Shown here piece after piece: positions 56,438 to 64,000 of a stretch of DNA of 64,000 nucleotides. A program made the position numbers and the translations under genes. The stretch lies in the NCBI RefSeq assembly GCF_000192475.1, contig NZ_AEYW01000006.1, positions 620,001 through 684,000 on the forward strand, given 5' to 3'. The notes below the pieces were generated by a model that saw only the letters and a list, made by a program, of their open reading frames with translations, ran no database searches and was not told the origin of the DNA. The first letter of the stretch is position 1, and each line of letters starts with the position of its first letter. Source of the stretch: Ruegeria conchae. Lineage in GTDB: Bacteria; Pseudomonadota; Alphaproteobacteria; Rhodobacterales; Rhodobacteraceae.

Positions 56438-56707
56438 GTCAGTTTCGCCTTCCAGGCTCATTTCGTTGACCGCCCGGTGTTTTTTTGCCTGCGGCCTGGA
56501 CTGCGCATGGGACGAGCGCACCCGCCCCGTGAGAGAGTGGGAGGGAGCAAATATTCCGCCCCACCCTGTTCCCGGCCAACACGGGCATGTCGGCCGAGTG
56601 GACCAAGGCATCGTTGGTAAGTCTCAGCGCCTTGCTCCGTATTCGTCGGGGTCGGTACCTGTGGCAGCTATCCGACCCCTGCACCCCGGGTTGCCGGGGC
56701 GCTAAAC
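56438..56707 (-). ncRNA. Candidate structured RNA / 3' region of nrdJ
   Basis: No gene is supported here. In plus coordinates the stretch contains consecutive inverted repeats: TGCGC/GCGCA (56502-56520), GTGGG/CCCAC (56537-56564), CGGCC/GGCCG with inner ACA/TGT (56573-56596), CAAGGC/GCCTTG (56604-56634), GGGGTCGG/CCGACCCC (56648-56679) and CCCCGG/CCGGGG (56684-56699). The minus-strand terminator at 56413-56437 would end such a transcript. It does not match the core motifs of RNase P, tmRNA or SRP RNA that I can recall. The strand is inferred from the terminator. Confidence 0.35.
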
Positions 56708-59700
56708 TCAGCTACACCCGCTTGTCGCGCCGCAGGTGTTGCACTTCATACAGGTGCCGTTTCGCACCAGCGTGTAGTTTCCACATTCACCGCAGGGATC
56801 GCCCTCGTACCCTTGCATCTTGGCTTTGGTGCGGGCGTCCATTCCTGTCGCAACCGCCGTTTCAGCAGGAGCTTCGAATGTCGCTGCGGTCTCCGCCATA
56901 CCGGTCACGTCGGCTTGACCACCGTTGAAGACCATCAGATCCTGTGGCAGACGCTTACGCAGATAGCCGGTCGAGCTGATTTGTTTCAGCACTTCCAATG
57001 ACTTGGTCGCCGCAGTTTCACTGATTTCTGAAACATTCGAAAGACCGTCTTCTTCGCCCCTACCCAAATCATCGAAGGTTGCGCCTTCTGGCTTTACATG
57101 GGCCAGATCGGTGCGGTCCAGATAGGACACGGCCAGTTCACGGAATATGTAATCCAGGATCGACGTTGCGTTCTTGATCGAGTCGTTGCCCTGAACCATT
57201 CCCGCAGGTTCGAACTTGGTGAAGGTGAAGGCGTCAACAAACTCCTCCAGCGGCACGCCGTATTGCAGACCGACTGACACGGCGATGGCAAAGTTGTTCA
57301 TCATCGCTCGGAAGCCAGCACCTTCCTTGTGCATGTCGATGAAAATCTCACCCAGCTTGCCGTCTTCGAACTCACCGGTGCGCAGATAGACCTTGTGGCC
57401 GCCAACGATCGCCTTTTGGGTATAACCTTTGCGGCGATGCGGCAGTTTCTCGCGATGGCTGCGGATCATTTCCTTGACCACGACCTTCTCGATTACCTTC
57501 TCGGCCAGAACGACGGCTTTTTCCTGCGTCGAACCGCTTTCCAGCACTTCTGCTGCTTCGTCGTCGTCCTCAACCAGTGCCGCGGCCAGAGGCTGAGACA
57601 GTTTCGAGCCGTCACGATAGAGTGCGTTCGCCTTCACACCCAACGACCAGCTGAGTTCATAAGCCTTCTGGCAATCCTCGATGGTGGCGTCATTCGGCAT
57701 GTTGATCGTCTTCGAGATCGCGCCCGAGATGAAGCTCTGCGCTGCAGCCATCATGGTGATGTGGCTATCAACGCCAAGGAAACGCTTGCCTTTTTTGCCG
57801 CACGGGTTGGCGCAGTCGAAGATCGAATAGTGCTCTTCCTTCAGATGCGGCGCGCCTTCCAGCGTCATGGTTCCGCACACATGGTCGTTGGCCGCGTCGA
57901 TATCTGCCTTGGTAAAGCCCAGATGACGCAGCAGGTCGAAGGTCGGGTCATTCAGCTTGGTCGCCGGGATGCCCAGAACGCCGGTGCAGAAATCCTCGCC
58001 CAGTGTCCACTGGTTGAAGACGAACCGGATATCAAAAGCACTTTCCAGCGCGGCGTCCACCTTGGCCAGTTCGTTGGGGCCAAAGCCGTGGCCGGTCAGC
58101 GAGGTGTGGTTGATCCCCGGCGCGTTGCCGATGGTGCCGTGACCAACCGCGTAACCCACGATTTCTTCGATCTGAGCCGAGGAATAACCCAGCTTTTCCA
58201 GCGCCGAAGGCACCGAGCGGTTGATGATCTTGAAGTAGCCACCACCGGCCAGCTTTTTGAACTTGACCAGCGCAAAATCGGGCTCGATTCCAGTCGTGTC
58301 GCAATCCATCACCAGACCGATTGTGCCGGTGGGAGCGATCACGGTGGCCTGCGCGTTGCGGTAGCCGTTCTTCTCACCAAGGCTCAACGCCTCATCCCAG
58401 GCCGACATGGCCAGATCGACCAGACGCTTGTCCGGGCAGTTGCCATGGTCCAGAGGCACTGGCTTCACCGCCAGCTTCTCATACCCCTCGGTCACGCCCT
58501 GCGACGCGCGGCGGTGATTGCGAATGACGCGCAGCATGTGGTCTGCGTTACGCTCATACCCTTTGAACGGTCCCAGCTCACCAGCGATCTCGGCCGAGGT
58601 CGCATAAGCCACACCGGTCATGATCGCAGTCAGCACGCCACAGATCGCCCGACCCTCATCCGAGTCATAGCTGTAGCCCATGTTCATCAGCAGGCCGCCG
58701 ATATTGGCATAACCCAGACCCAGAGTGCGGAAGTCATAGGACAGCTGCGCGATTTCCTTCGACGGGAATTGCGCCATCGTCACCGAGATTTCCAGCGTCA
58801 GGGTCCACAGACGCGAGGCGTGCATATAGTCGGCTGCCTGGAATTCACCGTCCTTGAGGAAAGTCAGCAGGTTCATCGACGCCAGGTTGCAAGCCGTGTC
58901 ATCGAGGAACATGTACTCCGAACACGGGTTCGAGCCGCGAATTTCACCATCTTCGGGGCAAGTGTGCCATTCGTTGACGGTATCGTGGAACTGGATGCCC
59001 GGATCGGCGCAGGCCCATGCTGCGTGGCCGACTTTCTCCCACAGATCGCGTGCCTTGACGGTGCGAGCAACCTTGCCGTCGGTACGGTTGATCAGTTCCC
59101 AATCGGCGTCTTTCTCAACGGCAGTCAGAAAGGCGTTGGTCACGCGGATCGAGTTGTTCGAGTTCTGGCCAGAAACCGAGCTGTAGGCTTCCGAATCCCA
59201 GTCCGTGTCATAGGTCGGGAATTCGATGCTGTCGTGGCCCTGCTTGGCGTAATCCAGCACGCGCTTGATATAAGTCTCGGGGATCGCGACCTTTTTCGCC
59301 TCGCGAACCGCTTTCTTCAGGCTGTCATTCTTATTGGGATCATACGCATCATCCTGCGCGCCGTCCCAGCTGCGGATGGCCTCGAAAATGCCATTCAGCA
59401 TCTTCTCGTGCATCTTTGATCCGGCAACGATCGAGGCCACCTTCTGCTCTTCGATCACCTTCCATTCGATGAATTGCTCGATGTCCGGGTGATCTGCATC
59501 GACGATCACCATCTTTGCTGCCCGACGGGTTGTCCCGCCTGATTTGATCGCGCCAGCGGCGCGGTCGCCGATCTTGAGAAAGCCCATCAGGCCCGAGGAT
59601 TTACCGCCACCCGACAACGCCTCGCCTTCTGCGCGCAGGTGGCTGAAGTTGGTCCCGGTGCCCGAGCCGTATTTGAACAGGCGCGCCTCACGCACCCACA

Positions 59701-60325
59701 GATCCATAATGCCACCCTCGTTCACCAGATCATCGTCCACTGACTGGATAAAGCACGCGTGCGGTTGCGGATGCTCATAGGCGGATTTCGATTTAGTCAG
59801 CTTGCCGGTTTTGTAATCAACATAATGGTGCCCCTGCGCCGGACCATCGATACCATAGGCCCAGTGCAGACCCGTGTTGAACCATTGCGGCGAGTTCGGT
59901 GCAGCACGCTGGGTCGCCAGCATATAGCGCATCTCGTCGAAATAGGCGCGCGCGTCTTCCTCGGTCGAAAAATAGCCGCCCTTCCAACCCCAATAGGCCC
60001 AAGCACCTGCAAGGCGATCGAACACCTGTTTTGAAGACGTCTCACCATCAAATTCAGCGCCGTCTGCGGGGACCGAACGCCACAGGAATTCAGGAACGTC
60101 CTTTTCCTTAACCTTCTTCAGCTTGGACGGAACACCTGCTTTGCGGAAGTACTTTTGCGCGATAACGTCGCTGGCGACCTGGCTCCACTTTGCGGGAACC
60201 TCGATTTCGTCCAGACGAAAAACGATAGTACCGTCGGGATTGCGAATCTCGGATGTTGCAGACACAAAATCCAGATCGGCATATGCATCCTGTCCAGGTT
60301 TGGTGAATTTTCTTTCAATTTTCAT
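56708..60325 (-). CDS. nrdJ: Adenosylcobalamin-dependent (class II) ribonucleotide reductase
   Basis: 1205 aa. It reduces ribonucleotides to deoxyribonucleotides using adenosylcobalamin, independent of oxygen. The core contains [17 protein letters not shown], a substrate loop with the radical Cys in [22 protein letters not shown] and [29 protein letters not shown]-terminal extension has two CxxC pairs (DPCGECGNY and TCMKCNTCG), the redox-relay cysteines, after an insertion rich in Ala/Glu. The start is moved from 60424 to ATG 60325 (MKIERKFT..). It is the only RNR gene in the window. A 16-bp inverted repeat lies 129 bp upstream. Confidence 0.95.
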   Translation of the reverse strand: MKIERKFTKPGQDAYADLDFVSATSEIRNPDGTIVFRLDEIEVPAKWSQVASDVIAQKYFRKAGVPSKLKKVKEKDVPEFLWRSVPADGAEFDGETSSKQVFDRLAGAWAYWGWKGGYFSTEEDARAYFDEMRYMLATQRAAPNSPQWFNTGLHWAYGIDGPAQGHHYVDYKTGKLTKSKSAYEHPQPHACFIQSVDDDLVNEGGIMDLWVREARLFKYGSGTGTNFSHLRAEGEALSGGGKSSGLMGFLKIGDRAAGAIKSGGTTRRAAKMVIVDADHPDIEQFIEWKVIEEQKVASIVAGSKMHEKMLNGIFEAIRSWDGAQDDAYDPNKNDSLKKAVREAKKVAIPETYIKRVLDYAKQGHDSIEFPTYDTDWDSEAYSSVSGQNSNNSIRVTNAFLTAVEKDADWELINRTDGKVARTVKARDLWEKVGHAAWACADPGIQFHDTVNEWHTCPEDGEIRGSNPCSEYMFLDDTACNLASMNLLTFLKDGEFQAADYMHASRLWTLTLEISVTMAQFPSKEIAQLSYDFRTLGLGYANIGGLLMNMGYSYDSDEGRAICGVLTAIMTGVAYATSAEIAGELGPFKGYERNADHMLRVIRNHRRASQGVTEGYEKLAVKPVPLDHGNCPDKRLVDLAMSAWDEALSLGEKNGYRNAQATVIAPTGTIGLVMDCDTTGIEPDFALVKFKKLAGGGYFKIINRSVPSALEKLGYSSAQIEEIVGYAVGHGTIGNAPGINHTSLTGHGFGPNELAKVDAALESAFDIRFVFNQWTLGEDFCTGVLGIPATKLNDPTFDLLRHLGFTKADIDAANDHVCGTMTLEGAPHLKEEHYSIFDCANPCGKKGKRFLGVDSHITMMAAAQSFISGAISKTINMPNDATIEDCQKAYELSWSLGVKANALYRDGSKLSQPLAAALVEDDDEAAEVLESGSTQEKAVVLAEKVIEKVVVKEMIRSHREKLPHRRKGYTQKAIVGGHKVYLRTGEFEDGKLGEIFIDMHKEGAGFRAMMNNFAIAVSVGLQYGVPLEEFVDAFTFTKFEPAGMVQGNDSIKNATSILDYIFRELAVSYLDRTDLAHVKPEGATFDDLGRGEEDGLSNVSEISETAATKSLEVLKQISSTGYLRKRLPQDLMVFNGGQADVTGMAETAATFEAPAETAVATGMDARTKAKMQGYEGDPCGECGNYTLVRNGTCMKCNTCGATSGCS

Positions 60326-60868
60326 GTCCGCTGCCCCAGCTACGATCTGTCCAAATTTTAGTACCCGGCACAAAATCTTGATGTCGCGGTGTGCCGCCCG
60401 CCCTGCCGTAATATTGAGACGCAAGGGACCAAGCGCTGCCGATAACAGCGCAGAACCGTAAATACGGTTTCACGTCAAACTGGTTTGCATTCCGTCCCTC
60501 GTCCGATGCCTTTTCTGGTTATTGCTACCAGATTTAGTGGCTCGTCTTTCGGCCCATACAATCTGACGTATATTCCCATAGATGGTCAACGGGCTTTTTC
60601 AGTCATTTTTGGAATCTTTTAGCTTGACCTGATCTGACGAACCGGCGGTTTCTTGCCGGATCGCGATTCCTCCACAGGCCTGTCCCCGGATACCAATCAA
60701 TCTGCGCTCGATGCGTCAGAGTGATTTCTCTTTTTTTCCGCCACAGTTAGAGGAAATTGATCAACCTGTCCGACATTAAGGACATATTCAGAGAATCATC
60801 GTCACCGCAACGTGGCGCGTGCCATAGTTTGTAAATCACGACATTTCTGGATGGGAAATCTATTCAAC
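60326..60868. other. Long divergent intergenic region upstream of nrdJ
   Basis: About 543 bp between the nrdJ start and the lipoprotein start, with no supported gene. Besides the 16-bp inverted repeat at 60454-60469, there are short hairpin candidates TCTGGT/ACCAGA (60524-60542) and CCGGC/GCCGG (60642-60659). No cobalamin riboswitch core was found on either strand. Confidence 0.6.
60454..60469. promoter_or_regulatory. 16-bp inverted repeat upstream of nrdJ
   Basis: AACCGTA at 60454-60460, an AA spacer and TACGGTT at 60463-60469. The 16-bp dyad has the length of an NrdR box but not its consensus. It ends 129 bp before the nrdJ ATG. An operator for RNR control is possible. Confidence 0.45.
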
Positions 60869-61303
60869 ATGCGTTTGACTTCGTTGTTAACTATTATGGG
60901 CTTAATCGTGTCCTGCACAGCACAGGACGTTCCGCCTGCGTCTCGTAGCGCTCAATTCGATGGGTACCCGCAGAACCTGTTCAATTCCTTCAAGACAGAC
61001 TGCGCTGGCCCTGGCGATAAATTCGTCAAAACCGGGACAAGCAGTTTTGAATGTCGCGAAATACTCTCGCCCGAGGCGACAGCCTATCTGATTCTCAATT
61101 TTGATGGATATTCTCAAAATCTGCCAAAGATCGTGACGCGGCTAAGTTCAGCAAAGAATCAAGCAGGCTACCGTGTGGATGCCGAATTGTTTTTTATCAT
61201 TCCCCAAAAAAGCGGAAGCACACTTAAGATTCCAATCGAAAGCGATGAATTGGACAGGGATTTTTCCAGACTCTACACCGACTATGGCGGAACGCCGGTG
61301 TAA
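60869..61303 (+). CDS. Putative lipoprotein, function unknown
   Basis: About 144 aa. The N-terminus (MRLTSLLTIMGLIVSC) ends in a lipobox LIVSC, so the mature protein would be a lipoprotein with Cys16 acylated. The rest is a small soluble domain with DGYPQNLFNSFKTDC and DGYSQNLPKIVTRLSS, two similar DGYxQN stretches spaced about 45 residues apart. No family recognised. Upstream starts exist at 60851 and 60812, without good binding sites, so the exact start is uncertain. Confidence 0.55.
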   Translation: MRLTSLLTIMGLIVSCTAQDVPPASRSAQFDGYPQNLFNSFKTDCAGPGDKFVKTGTSSFECREILSPEATAYLILNFDGYSQNLPKIVTRLSSAKNQAGYRVDAELFFIIPQKSGSTLKIPIESDELDRDFSRLYTDYGGTPV

Positions 61304-61312
61304 GAGTGGAAA

Positions 61313-61389
61313 TGGTCGGGGCGGCAGGATTCGAACCTACGACCCCCTGTACCCAAAACAGGTGCGCTACCAGACTGCGCCACGCCCCG
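61313..61389 (-). tRNA. tRNA-Pro (TGG)
   Basis: 77 nt including CCA. Acceptor CGGGGCG pairs with CGCCCCG, T-arm has GGTTCGAATCC, and the anticodon stem CCTGT/ACAGG carries loop TTTGGGT, so the anticodon is TGG. Confidence 0.95.
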
Positions 61390-61420
61390 GACCGTGCGCC
61401 TTCCTAAACGCGCCGATCTG

Positions 61421-61442
61421 ATTTGAAAAGCCCTAACAGGGC
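61421..61442 (-). terminator. Probable terminator of the cold-shock/DUF192 operon
   Basis: Short hairpin GCCCT/AGGGC (61430-61434 and 61438-61442) with a 3-nt loop that includes part of the DUF192 stop codon, followed on the minus strand by TTTTC. The stem is short, so the call is moderate. Confidence 0.5.
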
Positions 61443-61897
61443 CAAATTGCAGGACCTTGCGAAAAAACTTGGTGGCGCATCTGTGTTCCTGGTCGAATAC
61501 CATAGCGCGCGGCAAGTCCCGCATTGATTTCAAGCACGGCATAAACCGAATCGCCGCCTTCGATCGGGGTCAGATCGCCAGGGATCGCGCCCTCATGCAC
61601 GCGGGTGACGGTTCCTGCTTTGTCGGTAAAGATCATGTCCAAAGGGATCAGCGTGTTCTTCATCCAAAACGCCACCCGCTGCGGTGGATCAAAGATGAAC
61701 AGCATGCCAGAGCGGTTGGGCATACTCTCACGAAACATCAGCCCGCGTGATCGTTCCTGAGGGGTAACGGCCAACTCGATATCAAATCGAACCTGCGCAA
61801 GTTCATTTCGCAACTCGACACGGTCAGAACGGCATTCGGCTTGCGCGCCACCACTGATCAGAAATGTCAGGGCCGCTACGAATAATGCTGTTCTCAT
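61433..61897 (-). CDS. DUF192 domain protein, exported
   Basis: 154 aa. Signal peptide MRTALFVAALTFLISGGAQA, then the DUF192 domain: ELAVTPQERSRGLMFRESMPNRSGMLFIFDPPQRVAFWMKNTLIPLDMIF and a late VLEINAGLAARYGIRPG. The family forms a small beta-barrel of unknown function found in bacteria and archaea. It follows the cold-shock gene by 10 bp on the same strand, so it is co-transcribed. Confidence 0.88.
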   Translation of the reverse strand: MRTALFVAALTFLISGGAQAECRSDRVELRNELAQVRFDIELAVTPQERSRGLMFRESMPNRSGMLFIFDPPQRVAFWMKNTLIPLDMIFTDKAGTVTRVHEGAIPGDLTPIEGGDSVYAVLEINAGLAARYGIRPGTQMRHQVFSQGPAIWPC

Positions 61898-61907
61898 TCT
61901 TTAAGAC

Positions 61908-62435
61908 CTAGGCGTTCAGCGCCGCTTCCCAGGCAAGAACCTGTGCCGCCATCCGTCCGCGCTTTCCGTCAATCACACGCATGGCCAAGGCTTCTCCCGG
62001 TTGCAGATCCGCAAGACCTGAACGGCGAAGAACCTCAATGTGCAAGAACACATCTTCGCTGCTTCCGAAGACATTGGCGAAGCCGAATCCCTTGCCTTTG
62101 TCGAACCATTTGACACGCGCTGCCTCTAATGGAGCATTGCCGATCACGGTCGGATCAAGCTCCGCAAAGTCGGCCAGCATCATTGTTTCTGCCCGCACGG
62201 GTGGATCAACGCTGATCACTTCGACCGCCTGAACACCGCGATCAGTTTTGTGCGTCATAATCTCGATACCAGCACCGTCGGCGACCGAGCTCTGACCAAA
62301 ATTGCGCAACACATTGACATGCAACAGTATGTCCGGACCGCCATCGTCGGACACAACAAATCCGTATCCCTTTGCGGGATCGAACCATTTAACGTGTCCA
62401 TGGACGCGATACATGCTGTTCAAATCTTCTGGCAC
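61908..62435 (-). CDS. Two-domain cold-shock protein
   Basis: 175 aa. Two cold-shock domains with RNP-type motifs: first HVKWFDPAKGYGFVVSD with ILLHVNVL, second RVKWFDKGKGFGFANVF with VFLHIEVL, joined by an acidic linker. The tandem arrangement is typical of Rhodobacteraceae and differs from 70-residue CspA. It binds single-stranded nucleic acids. The frame can start at GTG 62435 or ATG 62414; I keep the GTG because MPEDLNSM-like N-termini occur in relatives, but this is not certain. Confidence 0.85.
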   Translation of the reverse strand: MPEDLNSMYRVHGHVKWFDPAKGYGFVVSDDGGPDILLHVNVLRNFGQSSVADGAGIEIMTHKTDRGVQAVEVISVDPPVRAETMMLADFAELDPTVIGNAPLEAARVKWFDKGKGFGFANVFGSSEDVFLHIEVLRRSGLADLQPGEALAMRVIDGKRGRMAAQVLAWEAALNA

Positions 62436-62556
62436 TGTTTTCCCGTTACGATAATAGGCAAGCCGTTAAGGGTTTGTTGTTTATGATATTCACTCGCAAA
62501 TTCAAGCTGAAAAAAACTATTAATAGCAATCAGTTGCATTTCACGGTACGCGAACA

Positions 62557-63162
62557 TCACGGATTCAACCTCTGCACTTGCCAATCGGAATCGGCGTTAC
62601 GCCTCTTCCATTGAAACCTGTCATGCAACCTGAAGGCTCCATCAGCCCAGAATTCCACTTCGACAGGTGAAACCCGATACCCTCCCCAGAATTCCGGGCG
62701 CGGCGGATTGGGTCCCAACTTTGCCGTCACCTTTGCCACCTCGGCCATCAAAGATGCCCGGCTCTCCAGAGGTTGCGACTGGCGAGAGGCCCAGGCACCC
62801 AGACGGCTCTTAAGCGAGCGCGAGGCATAATACGCGTCTGCCCCAGGCCCGTCTTCTTTGCTGACTATACCACGAACTCGAATTTGACGCCGCAAAGATT
62901 TCCAGTGCATCACAAATGCCGCTTTATGGGCACTGTCCAGTTCCTGTGCCTTGGCGCTGTTATAGTTCGTATAGAAGACAAATGCGTCTTTTTCGATTTC
63001 TTTCAGCAGAACCATTCTTGCATTAGGCAAACCTTCCGAATCCACGGTTGCCAATGCAATCGCGTTCGGATCGTTTGGTTCGGTCTTTTCCGCCTCAGCC
63101 AGCCACCGACCCGCGATTTCAAACGGATCAGTCCCGGCAAAGATGCCATTGTGCTCGTTCAT
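62557..63162 (-). CDS. pdxH: Pyridoxine/pyridoxamine 5'-phosphate oxidase
   Basis: 201 aa. It makes pyridoxal 5'-phosphate with FMN and O2. The FMN-binding split barrel motifs are [43 protein letters not shown] and the C-terminal [16 protein letters not shown]. The ATG at 63162 has AGGGG six bases upstream; the ATG two codons earlier would sit directly on that site. Divergent from fabI. Confidence 0.93.
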   Translation of the reverse strand: MNEHNGIFAGTDPFEIAGRWLAEAEKTEPNDPNAIALATVDSEGLPNARMVLLKEIEKDAFVFYTNYNSAKAQELDSAHKAAFVMHWKSLRRQIRVRGIVSKEDGPGADAYYASRSLKSRLGAWASRQSQPLESRASLMAEVAKVTAKLGPNPPRPEFWGGYRVSPVEVEFWADGAFRLHDRFQWKRRNADSDWQVQRLNP

Positions 63163-63296
63163 TTCCATCCCCTGGAAATAATTAACCCGACCCTAAGGCG
63201 AGAACCCGCTGCGGGCAAGAGCGCATGGCCTTGCCGCAGGACAATCAATGGCATAAACCAACTCAACACAATGCGACGACAGGCGGAGAACCGAAG

Positions 63297-64000
63297 ATGT
63301 CAAATCAGTTGATGGCCGGAAAACGCGGCCTCATCATGGGACTGGCCAATGACAAATCAATCGCATGGGGGATAGCCCGCGCCTTGTCCGACGCCGGGGC
63401 CGAACTGGCCTTTTCCTATCAGGGAGACGCGCTGAAAAAACGTGTCGACCCGCTGGCTGCGCAATTGGGCAGCGAAATCGTTCTGCCCTGCGATGTCAGC
63501 GACGAGGAATCGATTGATAACCTTTTCAACTCGCTTGAAGAGAAATGGGGAAGGCTTGACTTTGTTGTTCACGCCATTGGCTTTTCTGACAAGAACGAGC
63601 TTCGTGGGCGCTACGTCGACACATCGCGCGCTAACTTCAATCTGACGATGGACGTATCGGTCTACTCTTTTACAGCCGTTATGCAGCGCGCAGAGAAGAT
63701 GATGGGCGAAGGCGGTAGCGCAGTCACCCTCACCTATTACGGCGCTGAACAGGTCATGCCCCATTATAATGTTATGGGTGTCGCCAAGGCTGCGCTTGAG
63801 GCATCGGTCAAGTATCTGGCTGAGGATCTGGGAAAAGACGGTATTCGCGTCAACTCGATCTCGGCGGGTCCAATCAAGACACTCGCAGCCAGCGGCATCG
63901 GCGATTTCCGCTATATCATGAAGTGGAACGAGTATAATTCTCCGCTGCGTCGCAACGTGACCATCGATGATGTCGGCAAATCAGCGCTGTACCTGCTGTC
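63297..64000 (+). CDS. fabI: Enoyl-[acyl-carrier-protein] reductase [NADH], 5' part
   Basis: At least 234 codons; it runs off the window end. FabI reduces enoyl-ACP in the last step of type II fatty acid elongation. N-terminal NAD loop GKRGLIMGLANDKSIAWGIA, the FVVHAIGFSDK segment, and the catalytic Tyr157-x6-Lys164 (HYNVMGVAK). The AGPIKTLAASGIGDF segment near the substrate loop is diagnostic of FabI rather than FabG. ATG 63297 has GGAG 9 nt upstream. Confidence 0.95.
   Translation, partial: MSNQLMAGKRGLIMGLANDKSIAWGIARALSDAGAELAFSYQGDALKKRVDPLAAQLGSEIVLPCDVSDEESIDNLFNSLEEKWGRLDFVVHAIGFSDKNELRGRYVDTSRANFNLTMDVSVYSFTAVMQRAEKMMGEGGSAVTLTYYGAEQVMPHYNVMGVAKAALEASVKYLAEDLGKDGIRVNSISAGPIKTLAASGIGDFRYIMKWNEYNSPLRRNVTIDDVGKSALYLL

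Noticed and set aside
56438-56707. tmRNA, RNase P or SRP RNA in the nrdJ downstream region
   Set aside because: Tag-peptide codons, the GAGGAAAGUCC-type RNase P core and the SRP GGAAG loop were looked for and not found.
57329-59419. Long plus-strand open frame (696 aa) opposite nrdJ
   Set aside because: It is antisense to a strongly conserved gene; its residues (His/Gln/Arg-rich, no family signature) reflect the codon bias of nrdJ.
60326-60868. Cobalamin riboswitch upstream of nrdJ
   Set aside because: No B12-box consensus with its paired elements was seen on either strand.

Overview
The window looks like one chromosomal segment of a marine alphaproteobacterium of the family Rhodobacteraceae (Roseobacter group, Ruegeria-like). 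The basis is family content: a CckA-type hybrid kinase, a roseobacter-type C1/corrinoid locus, a B12-dependent ribonucleotide reductase, a two-domain cold-shock protein and a GTTC-N7-GTTC LexA box upstream of recA. The DNA is moderately GC-rich. I see no insertion sequence, prophage, CRISPR array or plasmid function. I cannot name the species from sequence alone.

Layout. 1-2.1 kb: tail of typA, a secreted repeat protein and a periplasmic transglutaminase-like peptidase. 2.4-12.5 kb: a minus-strand housekeeping block (DUF1330 gene, alaS, recA with its SOS box, cckA-like kinase, rsmB-like methyltransferase, guaB) with a small plus-strand sulfotransferase-like gene inside. 12.7-18.1 kb: C1/corrinoid locus (ASKHA/ferredoxin corrinoid activator, SAM methyltransferase, tRNA-Gly, methyltetrahydrofolate:corrinoid methyltransferase, MetF-like reductase, small 'virulence factor' protein). 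18.4-26.5 kb: ppx/gppA and rlmE, a leucine-rich-repeat protein, an octaheme cytochrome c coupled to a YihY membrane protein, an AI-2E permease and a histone-deacetylase-like amidohydrolase. 26.6-32.7 kb: a tightly overlapping MoxR-DUF58-DUF4381-VWA-VWA/TPR-BatD operon, then a convergent Crp/Fnr regulator.

33.6-43.9 kb: arylsulfatase and HAD phosphatase, cardiolipin synthase, small K+ channel, an ABC ATPase/FtsX permease/CrtC-like secreted hydrolase cassette, tRNA-Leu, a DedA-like protein and DsbB. 43.9-53.3 kb: HNH nuclease, RluE-type pseudouridine synthase, VOC and monooxygenase genes, esterase and 3-methyladenine glycosylase, MFS transporter, a squalene-synthase-fold protein, cimA, cysS and a YjbR protein. 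53.4-64 kb: outer-membrane beta-barrel, an MttB-family corrinoid methyltransferase, EF-hand protein, a structured non-coding stretch, nrdJ, a putative lipoprotein, tRNA-Pro, DUF192 and cold-shock genes, pdxH and the start of fabI.

How the genes fit together. The clearest theme is cobalamin chemistry. MttB would demethylate a quaternary amine onto a corrinoid protein, the DHPS-fold enzyme would move the methyl group to tetrahydrofolate, the MetF-like protein would oxidise it, and the ASKHA protein would reactivate oxidised corrinoid. NrdJ is a further B12 user. The corrinoid carrier itself is not in the window. The three corrinoid-handling proteins share arginine-rich terminal tails. The most unusual non-coding feature is a run of consecutive hairpins downstream of nrdJ that ends in a minus-strand terminator. 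Many start codons here were moved inward from the longest open frame, using ribosome binding sites, signal peptides and family N-termini.
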